NCBI GenBank assembly: GCA_023475455.1
Contig: JAMCVR010000168.1
Location: 1 to 12,704, forward strand
Direction of reading: 5' to 3'
DNA from: Thermoplasmatota archaeon
GTDB taxonomy: Bacteria; Pseudomonadota; Gammaproteobacteria; Burkholderiales; Thiobacillaceae
DNA: 12,704 bases
In this document: positions 7,990 to 12,704 of the stretch, piece by piece
Layout of the letters: every line of letters begins with the position of its first letter
How positions within the stretch are numbered: position 1 is the stretch's first letter
The notes under the pieces: generated by a model
Told to the model about the DNA's origin: nothing
Database searches by the model: none
Seen by the model: the letters and a program-made list of their open reading frames with translations, nothing else
Translations under genes and position numbers: made by a program

Positions 7990-8847
7990 TCACCAGAACC
8001 GGTACCAGGCCTTGCCTTCGGTGCTGACCCCTCTGGCGTACTTGCTGTTGGGGAAGTTCAGCGTCAGCACCCGTTGCGCGTCGTCGCGCAGGTCGGTGAG
8101 TTTCAGCTTGTCGTAGGCCACCACCATGATCGCCAGCGCCTCTTCCAGCGCGGGCGCTTCGGGATAGGTCTTCAGCACTTCCTTGGCGCGGTTGGCGGCA
8201 GCCACATACGCTTCGCGCTTGAGGTAATACTTGGCGACGTGGATTTCGTTGCCGGCCAGCGCGTTGACCAGGTATTTCATGCGCGCGGTCGAGTCGGCGG
8301 CATACTTGCTGTCGGGGAAGCGGGTGACCAGTTCCTTGAACGCCAGGAACGCATCGCGCGCGGCTCTGGGGTCGCGCTCGCTCATGTCCTGGTCGACCAG
8401 GTTGCCCAGCAGGCCGAGATCGTCGTTAAAATTCGCCAGGCCCTTCAGGTAGTAGGCGTAATCGACGTTAGGGTGATTGGGATGCAGCTTGATGAAGCGG
8501 TCGCAGGCGGCGATGGCGGAAATCGGCTCGTCGTCCTTGTAGTAGGCGTAGGCGACTTCCAGCTGCGCCTGCTGCGCGTAGCGGCCGAAGGGATAACGCG
8601 ATTCCAGGGTCTCGAACAGCTTGACCGCGCGTTCGTAGTTGCCGCTATTGAGATTATCCTTGGCTTCGGCATAGAGCTTTTGCGCCGACCAGCCCGCGGT
8701 TTCATCCTGGACTTCGGGCAACAGGCCGCAGCCGCCCAGGGTGAGCGCGGCGGCCAGCAGCAGACTGCCCAACACCCGATTGAGGCCAGGCGCCCGATTG
8801 AAAGCGTTAAAACCGGATGAACGTTGCTTAAGCATGGGAAAAGACAC
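7990..8847 (-). CDS. bamD: Outer membrane protein assembly factor BamD (ComL)
   Basis: The essential lipoprotein of the BAM complex that inserts beta-barrel proteins into the outer membrane from the periplasmic side. The N-terminus has positive residues, a hydrophobic core (LGSLLLAAALTL) and the lipobox LGGC, with Cys40 lipidated (counted from the GTG start). TPR-like repeats follow: LYAEAKDNLNSGNYERAVKL, QLEVAYAYYKDDEPISAI, and LVTRFPDSKYAADSTARM. Length (285) is typical. The frame begins with GTG at 8847; an in-frame ATG at 8835 would give 281 residues with a better-proportioned signal peptide. That ATG shares the CATG at 8833-8836 with the rluD start. A TATAAT on this strand at 8870-8865 would place the transcript start upstream of both options. 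The gene is divergent from rluD, as in enterobacteria. Confidence 0.94.
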   Translation of the reverse strand: MSFPMLKQRSSGFNAFNRAPGLNRVLGSLLLAAALTLGGCGLLPEVQDETAGWSAQKLYAEAKDNLNSGNYERAVKLFETLESRYPFGRYAQQAQLEVAYAYYKDDEPISAIAACDRFIKLHPNHPNVDYAYYLKGLANFNDDLGLLGNLVDQDMSERDPRAARDAFLAFKELVTRFPDSKYAADSTARMKYLVNALAGNEIHVAKYYLKREAYVAAANRAKEVLKTYPEAPALEEALAIMVVAYDKLKLTDLRDDAQRVLTLNFPNSKYARGVSTEGKAWYRFW

Positions 8848-9811
8848 AGAAAATTTGTCTGACGATTATAAGGGAAATACCGAAGGCGATATCCGCCAGC
8901 TGGTGATTCCCGGCGAGCAGGGCGGCCAGCGCCTGGACCAGGCACTGGCCGCCCTGCTGCCCGAATTCTCGCGCAACCGCATCCAGAACTGGATCCGCGC
9001 GCGCAAGATCGCGGTGGACGACGCCTGGGGCACCACCAGGATGAAGGTCAGCGGCGGCGAATGGGTGCGGGTCGAGATCGAGCCGGACCCGGACGCCACC
9101 CCCGATGCGCCGGAAGCCATCCCGCTCGACGTGGTGTTCGAGGACCCGATGCTGCTGGTGATCGACAAGCCGGTCGGCCTGGTGGTTCACCCCGGCAGCG
9201 GCAACCGCCAGGGCACGCTGCTGAACGCCTTGCTGCACCGGGTGCCGCAGGTGGCCGAGCTGCCGCGCGCCGGCATCGTGCACCGGCTCGACAAGGATAC
9301 CTCCGGCCTCCTGGTCGTCGCCAAGACCCTGAGTGCGCACACCGACCTGGTGCGCCAGCTGCAGGCGCGCACCGTCAAGCGCGAATACCTCGCCCTGGTG
9401 TACGGCGAAGTCGACCGGGCCGGCACGATTGATGCGCCGCTGGCGCGCGACCCGCACAACCGCACCAAGCGCACCGTGCACAGCATGGGCAAGGAAGCGG
9501 TCACGCATTACGACGTGGTCGAGCGCTTTCCCGGGATTACGCTGTTGCGCTGCAAGCTGGAAACCGGGCGCACCCACCAGATCCGGGTCCACATGCAGCA
9601 CATCGGCCATCCGCTGGTCGGCGAGTCGGTCTACAGCGCCAGCCGCCGCAGCCACCTCAAGATTCCGTTCCCGCGCCAGGCGCTGCACGCGGAAAAGCTG
9701 GGCCTGATCCATCCGCTCACCCAGGAATTCATGCAGTGGGAATGTCCCCTGCCGCCCGACTTCGCCTCGCTGCTGCAAGCATTGCGCGACAACACCGACT
9801 GGGTTAAGTGA
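8834..9811 (+). CDS. rluD: 23S rRNA pseudouridine synthase RluD
   Basis: Isomerises uridines in helix 69 of 23S rRNA to pseudouridine. The 325-residue protein has an N-terminal S4 RNA-binding domain (about 30-85; QRLDQALAALLPEFSRNRIQ). The catalytic domain carries [18 protein letters not shown] with catalytic Asp153, then YLALVYGEV, the ETGRTHQIRVHMQHIGHPLVG motif and [11 protein letters not shown] near the C-terminus. rluD, rather than rluA or rluC, follows from the context of divergent bamD upstream and pgeF overlapping downstream. ATG 8834 is the first start in frame after the bamD start; about 20 variable residues precede the S4 domain, as in relatives. Its promoter would have to lie within the bamD 5' coding region. 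Two fragments of this gene reappear inverted inside sucD. Confidence 0.93.
   Translation: MGKDTENLSDDYKGNTEGDIRQLVIPGEQGGQRLDQALAALLPEFSRNRIQNWIRARKIAVDDAWGTTRMKVSGGEWVRVEIEPDPDATPDAPEAIPLDVVFEDPMLLVIDKPVGLVVHPGSGNRQGTLLNALLHRVPQVAELPRAGIVHRLDKDTSGLLVVAKTLSAHTDLVRQLQARTVKREYLALVYGEVDRAGTIDAPLARDPHNRTKRTVHSMGKEAVTHYDVVERFPGITLLRCKLETGRTHQIRVHMQHIGHPLVGESVYSASRRSHLKIPFPRQALHAEKLGLIHPLTQEFMQWECPLPPDFASLLQALRDNTDWVK
8865..8870 (-). promoter_or_regulatory. Candidate -10 box of the bamD promoter
   Basis: Read on the minus strand, 8870-8865 is a perfect TATAAT. It is 17 bases from the GTG and 29 from the ATG start of bamD, the right direction and distance for a short leader. No convincing -35 lies 16-18 bases upstream (the region reads GATATC). 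The box falls inside the 5' coding region of the divergent rluD. Confidence 0.5.
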
Positions 9812-10530
9812 GCCTGATTCTGCCCGACTGGCCCGCGCCGCCGCGGGTGAAAAGCGGGATGACCACCCGCAGGGGCGGGGTGAGCGGCGGCCCCTGGACC
9901 CGTTTCAACCTCGGTGACCATGTCGGCGACGATCCGACCCGCGTTGCGGAAAACCGCGCGCGCCTGCGCCGGCAACTGCCGGCCGAACCGGGCTGGCTCA
10001 GGCAGGTGCACAGCGCCCGGGTGGTCGAACTCGGGCGCGAGCCGAATCCCGAAGCCGATGCCGCCTTCACCCGCGAGGCGGGGCAGGTCTGCGCCGTGCT
10101 CACCGCCGACTGCCTGCCGGTGCTGTTCTGCGACCGCGCCGGCAGCGTCGTGGCCGCCGCGCACGCCGGCTGGCGCGGGCTGGCGGGCGGCGTGCTGGAG
10201 GCCACGGTGGCGGCGATGCAGGTGCCGCCGGGAGACGTGCTCGCCTGGATGGGCGCCGCCATCGGCCCGCAGGCGTTCGAGGTGGGCGACGAGGTGCGCG
10301 AGGCGTTCGTCGCGCAGCACGCCGAGGCGGCCGCAGCCTTCGTTCCCCGGCCTGCGCCGGGCAAATGGCTCGCCGACATCTACCGGCTTGCGCGCATCCG
10401 CCTCAATCATGTCGGGGTGCAGGCGGTCTACGGTGGAGGGCGCTGCACGTTCGCCGAGGCGGACAGCTTCTATTCCTACCGCCGCGACGGCGTGACGGGG
10501 CGCATGGCGTCGCTGATCTGGCTGGCGTAA
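9808..10530 (+). CDS. pgeF: Peptidoglycan editing factor PgeF (YfiH, multicopper polyphenol oxidase/laccase-fold family)
   Basis: Family members remove wrongly incorporated residues from UDP-MurNAc peptides, and in vitro may act on purine nucleosides. The 240-residue protein shows the three metal/active-site residues in family context: His68 (RQVHSARV), Cys102 (LTADCLPVLF) and His119 (AAHAGWRGLAGGV). CTFAEADSFYSYRRDGVTGR marks the C-terminus. GTG 9808 overlaps the rluD stop by four bases (GTGA), indicating translational coupling. The rluD-pgeF order is conserved widely in proteobacteria. No T-rich terminator follows; REP palindromes begin about 40 bases downstream. Confidence 0.93.
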   Translation: MSLILPDWPAPPRVKSGMTTRRGGVSGGPWTRFNLGDHVGDDPTRVAENRARLRRQLPAEPGWLRQVHSARVVELGREPNPEADAAFTREAGQVCAVLTADCLPVLFCDRAGSVVAAAHAGWRGLAGGVLEATVAAMQVPPGDVLAWMGAAIGPQAFEVGDEVREAFVAQHAEAAAAFVPRPAPGKWLADIYRLARIRLNHVGVQAVYGGGRCTFAEADSFYSYRRDGVTGRMASLIWLA

Positions 10531-10569
10531 TGCACCATTGATCCGCTACGAATAGGTTTATGGCCGTCA

Positions 10570-10625
10570 CCCCGGCGAAGGCCGGGGTCCAGTCAACCAG
10601 AGTGGATTCCGGCCTTTGCCGGAAT
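10570..10625. repeat. REP pair downstream of pgeF
   Basis: Two short palindromes sit head to head. The first is CCCCGGC-GAAG-GCCGGGG (10570-10587) and the second is ATTCCGGC-CTTT-GCCGGAAT (10606-10625). Both are flanked by the GTCA/TCCAG ends typical of this REP family. The second is repeated as a reverse complement at 11279-11303, beyond the GNAT gene. They could stabilise the rluD-pgeF mRNA 3' end. No associated REP transposase (RAYT) is in the window. Confidence 0.85.
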
Positions 10626-10654
10626 GACGAAACTTCAAACTTCATCCGGCTGGA

Positions 10655-10776
10655 TCAATAGAAGCCTTCGCGCACGCGCGGGTAGCGCGGAAAACGCGGC
10701 ACCCCTTTCTTCGTCAGGTGCTGGAAGCGATAGGGATGCGCGTGCCGATGGGCGGCGCCTGCTCGCGTGGCGCGCC
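10655..10776 (-). pseudogene. Frameshifted remnant of an ATP-dependent DNA ligase C-terminus
   Basis: On the minus strand, directly after the GNAT stop, one frame reads GAPREQAPPIGTRIP. After a one-base shift near 10733 the next frame reads YRFQHLTKKGVPRFPRYPRVREGFY and ends at TGA (10657-10655). The combined pattern PPIGTxIxYRFQxLTxxGxPRFPxxxRVRE resembles the C-terminal OB-fold of small ATP-dependent DNA ligases of the Haemophilus/Neisseria type, which also occur in betaproteobacteria. The catalytic nucleotidyltransferase domain is absent, so it cannot be functional. The family call is pattern recognition without a search. The remnant sits between REP elements and the GNAT gene, as if a larger ligase gene was replaced or deleted. 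Confidence 0.55.
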
Positions 10777-11259
10777 TCAGTCCAGCCACTTCTGCATGAA
10801 CTGCGCGTGACCCATGCCCGGGTCGAGCCGGTAGTCGTCGAACCCCAGCTTTTCGTACAGCGCCCGCGCGGCGCGGTTGCCGGAGAGCACCTCCAGCGTC
10901 AGCTTGCAGGCGCCGCGTTCGCGGGCAATCGCTTCGACCTCGGCGAACAGCTGCGCGGCGATGCCGCGCCCGCGATGGCTCGCCGCGACCACCACGTCGT
11001 GTACGTTGACCAGCGGCCGGCAGGCAAAGGTGGAAAAGCCCTCGATGGCGTTGACGAGGCCGACCGGGACGTCGCCGTCGAACGCCAGCACGCTGAAGAC
11101 GAAGGGCCGCGCGGCGAGTTCGTCGACCAGATGGCCGCGGACAAAATCGGACAGCGGCGCGCCGCCGCCTGCCGGGTCGCGCGCGTAGACGTCCAGCAGG
11201 TCGACCAGTGCGGCGGCGTGCGACGGGTTGTCATAGCGCGCGCGAATGACCTCGATCAT
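10777..11259 (-). CDS. GNAT family N-acetyltransferase
   Basis: The 160-residue protein has the GNAT fold: beta-strands FVFSVLAFDGDVPVGLVNAI, a core strand NVHDVVVAASHRGRGIAAQL with the acetyl-CoA pyrophosphate loop RGRGIA (96-101), and the closing LEVLSGNRAARALYEKLGF. The C-terminus (MGHAQFMQKWLD) is complete. The closest pattern I recall is small-molecule or amine acetyltransferases; the substrate is not predictable. ATG 11259 follows a GGG-rich stretch, a weak ribosome-binding site. The gene stands alone between inverted REP copies and is followed by the ligase remnant, so it may have arrived as a unit. Base composition looks like that of its neighbours. Confidence 0.88.
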   Translation of the reverse strand: MIEVIRARYDNPSHAAALVDLLDVYARDPAGGGAPLSDFVRGHLVDELAARPFVFSVLAFDGDVPVGLVNAIEGFSTFACRPLVNVHDVVVAASHRGRGIAAQLFAEVEAIARERGACKLTLEVLSGNRAARALYEKLGFDDYRLDPGMGHAQFMQKWLD

Positions 11260-11278
11260 CCCAATAATCCATTAGCAC

Positions 11279-11303
11279 GTCATTCCGGCAAAGGCCGGAA
11301 TCC
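11279..11303. repeat. REP element upstream of the GNAT gene (inverted copy of 10603-10627)
   Basis: ATTCCGGC (11282-11289), AAAG, GCCGGAAT (11294-11301), flanked by CGTC on the left and TCCAG on the right. About 25 bases equal the reverse complement of the second REP at 10603-10627. A partial end of the same element, CGCCGGAATGACG, recurs at about 11448-11460. Confidence 0.85.
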
Positions 11304-11318
11304 AGCGGATTAATAATC

Positions 11319-11334
11319 TCCCGCGCAAGCGGGA
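11319..11334. repeat. Short hairpin TCCCGC-GCAA-GCGGGA
   Basis: A perfect 6-bp stem with a four-base loop. It matches the core of the longer repeat at 7553-7580. It lies in the REP-rich gap between nadC and the GNAT gene, so it may belong to the 3' region of nadC (minus strand). Confidence 0.55.
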
Positions 11335-11408
11335 CAACATCACCGTCCTGTCGCTTTGCGCGGGCATTTTTCATACTGGATTGCGGCTTCCGCCCGCAAC
11401 GGGCAGGC

Positions 11409-11444
11409 CGTGGTTGTAAAGCCGCTAAAGCGGCAACAACCACG
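11409..11444. terminator. Nested hairpin downstream of nadC
   Basis: The outer arms CGTGGTTGT (11409-11417) and ACAACCACG (11436-11444) are perfect complements. Inside them, GCCGC-TAAA-GCGGC (11421-11434) forms a second perfect stem. Together this is an extended 36-base stem-loop with a small internal bulge, about 40 bases past the nadC stop on the minus strand. It could terminate nadC or be another dispersed repeat; no T-run follows. Confidence 0.5.
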
Positions 11445-11487
11445 CTCCGCCGGAATGACGCAGTTTTATTCAAGGGACAATCCTGGT

Positions 11488-12330
11488 TCATTGCGTGTCG
11501 ATCCGCATCGACAGATCCACCGCGCGGATGTGCTTGGTGAGGCTGCCGACGGAAATGCGGTCGACCCCGGTTTCCGCCACCGCGCGCACGGTGTCCAGCG
11601 TGATGTTGCCGGAAGCTTCGAGCAGGGCGCGGCCGTGGGTGACCTGCACCGCGTGGCGCATGTCGGCGAAGCTGAAGTTGTCGAGCAGGATGAGCGGCGC
11701 GCCGGCACTCAGGGCCTGTTCGAGCTCGTCCATATTTTCCACTTCGATCTGCACGCCGACCTTGCCCTCGGCCAGCTTGAACGCGGCTTCCAGCACCTGC
11801 GCGATGCCGCCCGCCGCCGCGATGTGGTTTTCCTTGATCAGGATGCCGTCGTACAGGCCCGTGCGCTGGTTCTGCCCGCCGCCGACCCGCACCGCGTATT
11901 TTTCGGCTAGGCGCAGGCCGGGCAGGGTCTTGCGGGTGTCGAGGATGACGGCGTGGGTGCCGCGCACCGCCTCGACATACGACCGCGTCGCGGTGGCCAC
12001 CCCCGACAGGGTTTGCAGGAAATTCAGCGCCGGGCGCTCTGCGGTCAGCAGCGCGCGCGCATTCCCCTTGATTTCCACCAGCACGCTGCCGGCTTCGGCC
12101 TGATCGCCCTCGTTGACCTGCCAGTCGATGGCGCAAGCGAGGTCGAGCGTCCTGAAACAGGCGTCGAACCACGGCCGGCCGGCGATCACGGCGGTTTCGC
12201 GGGTGATGACTCGGGCGCGCGCGGTTCGCGTCGCGGGGATGAGCAGGGTGGTGAGATCGCCGCTGCCGACATCCTCGGCCAGCGCGCGCGCAACGTCGAT
12301 TTCGACGGCGGAAGCAATCAATTCAGACAT
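11488..12330 (-). CDS. nadC: Nicotinate-nucleotide pyrophosphorylase (carboxylating), quinolinate phosphoribosyltransferase
   Basis: Converts quinolinate and PRPP to nicotinate mononucleotide, the entry to de novo NAD synthesis. The 280-residue protein is the normal size. Signature blocks are EDVGSGDLTT near the N-terminus, LLTAERPALNFLQTLSGVAT (95-114), LDTRKTLPGLRLAEKYAVRV (130-149) and GGGQNQRTGLYDGILIKENH (150-169), which carry the substrate-binding arginines and lysines. The C-terminus has LLDNFSFADM and EASGNITLDTV. ATG 12330 fits the family N-terminus; no strong ribosome-binding site is visible. It is divergent from clpB with 70 bases between starts. nadA and nadB are not in the window. 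Confidence 0.96.
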   Translation of the reverse strand: MSELIASAVEIDVARALAEDVGSGDLTTLLIPATRTARARVITRETAVIAGRPWFDACFRTLDLACAIDWQVNEGDQAEAGSVLVEIKGNARALLTAERPALNFLQTLSGVATATRSYVEAVRGTHAVILDTRKTLPGLRLAEKYAVRVGGGQNQRTGLYDGILIKENHIAAAGGIAQVLEAAFKLAEGKVGVQIEVENMDELEQALSAGAPLILLDNFSFADMRHAVQVTHGRALLEASGNITLDTVRAVAETGVDRISVGSLTKHIRAVDLSMRIDTQ

Positions 12331-12336
12331 GGCGGG

Positions 12337-12362
12337 TTGAAATCGGCCGGAATGCCTCTATT
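12337..12362 (+). promoter_or_regulatory. Candidate heat-shock (sigma-32) promoter of clpB
   Basis: TTGAAA at 12337-12342 is followed after 12 bases by CCTCTATT (12355-12362), a partial match to the sigma-32 -10 consensus CCCCATNT. clpB is a classic sigma-32 gene, which makes the position meaningful, but the -10 is imperfect. A perfect 8-bp inverted repeat overlaps its right half. Confidence 0.35.
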
Positions 12363-12373
12363 TGGGAGGCATT
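12351..12373. promoter_or_regulatory. Perfect 8-bp inverted repeat upstream of clpB
   Basis: AATGCCTC (12351-12358) and GAGGCATT (12366-12373) are perfect complements separated by seven bases, 27 bases before the clpB ATG. It is not the CIRCE element of HrcA (TTAGCACTC-N9-GAGTGCTAA). It could be a repressor operator or a leader hairpin, depending on where transcription starts. Confidence 0.45.
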
Positions 12374-12400
12374 GAATATACCCCAAGCACGAGGTCACTT

Positions 12401-12704
12401 ATGCGTTTCGACAAGCTCACCACCCAGTTCCAGCAAGCCTTTTCCGATGCGCAAAGCCTGGCCGTCGGCGGCGACCATGCCTACATCGAGCCGCAGCACC
12501 TGCTGCTGGCGCTGCTGAATCAGGAAGGCGGCGGCGCGGCGGCGATCCTGTCGCGCGCCGGCGTGCAGGTGCCCGCGCTGAAGGCGGCGCTGACCCAGGC
12601 GCTGGCGCGGCTGCCCAAGGTGGAGGGCCAGGGCGGCGAGGTGAGCATCTCGCGCGAACTCAACAACCTCCTGAACCTGACCGACAAGGAAGCGATGAAG
12701 CGGG
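12401..12704 (+). CDS. clpB: Chaperone ClpB, N-terminal part (runs off the window)
   Basis: ATP-dependent disaggregase that works with DnaK to rescue aggregated proteins. About 101 codons are visible: MRFDKLTTQFQQAFSDAQSL, then HAYIEPQHLLLALLNQEGGG and the second repeat of the Clp N-domain, ISRELNNLLNLTDKEAMKR. This start and these helices are typical of ClpB rather than ClpA. ATG 12401 has GAGG at 12391-12394 as ribosome-binding site. The family length is about 860 residues, so the AAA+ domains lie beyond the window. The position after rluD-pgeF parallels the enterobacterial order. Confidence 0.93.
   Translation, partial: MRFDKLTTQFQQAFSDAQSLAVGGDHAYIEPQHLLLALLNQEGGGAAAILSRAGVQVPALKAALTQALARLPKVEGQGGEVSISRELNNLLNLTDKEAMKR

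Noticed and set aside
10570..11460. Clustered palindromes resembling a CRISPR array
   Set aside because: Units are unevenly spaced and in both orientations, have no regular spacers and no cas genes nearby; they fit REP elements.

Overview
The window looks like the chromosome of a GC-rich betaproteobacterium, probably in or near Thiobacillus, Sulfuricella or other Nitrosomonadales. This rests on gene content and order (sucC-sucD-nadE-glnB; bamD divergent from rluD-pgeF, then clpB), GTG starts, four-base ATGA/GTGA overlaps and REP-like palindromes. The assignment is from memory of gene order; no search was run. All recognised genes are housekeeping genes.

Left part (1-2894): the 3' end of a CopD-like membrane protein meets, tail to tail, a small thioredoxin-like gene on the minus strand. 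A divergent cation/calcium antiporter follows, then a minus-strand DUF482/COG3146 N-acyltransferase. A strong hairpin separates the antiporter and acyltransferase ends. The first 127 bases of the window are an exact copy of the middle of the thioredoxin gene.

Centre (2921-7965, plus strand): sucC, sucD, nadE and glnB, covering succinyl-CoA ligase, glutamine-dependent NAD synthetase and the PII nitrogen sensor. sucD is broken by an 804-bp insertion-duplication. A 366-bp stretch of sucD occurs twice, identical, around 438 bp of composite sequence. That composite contains two exact, inverted pieces of rluD, which lies about 4.5-5 kb downstream. Removing 804 bp restores a perfect 297-residue SucD in frame, so this is either a recent rearrangement or an assembly/amplification chimera.

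Right part (7990-12704): bamD on the minus strand diverges from rluD and pgeF, which overlap by four bases. clpB begins at 12401 and runs off the window, as in the bamD/rluD/pgeF/clpB order of enterobacteria. Between pgeF and clpB lie a GNAT acetyltransferase flanked by inverted REP copies, a frameshifted remnant resembling the C-terminus of an ATP-dependent DNA ligase, a cluster of hairpins, and nadC.

I see no CRISPR array, prophage, transposase, tRNA or rRNA, and no convincing new multi-gene system. The points most worth a second look are the sucD rearrangement, the left-edge duplication, the ligase remnant and the nadE-glnB linkage.
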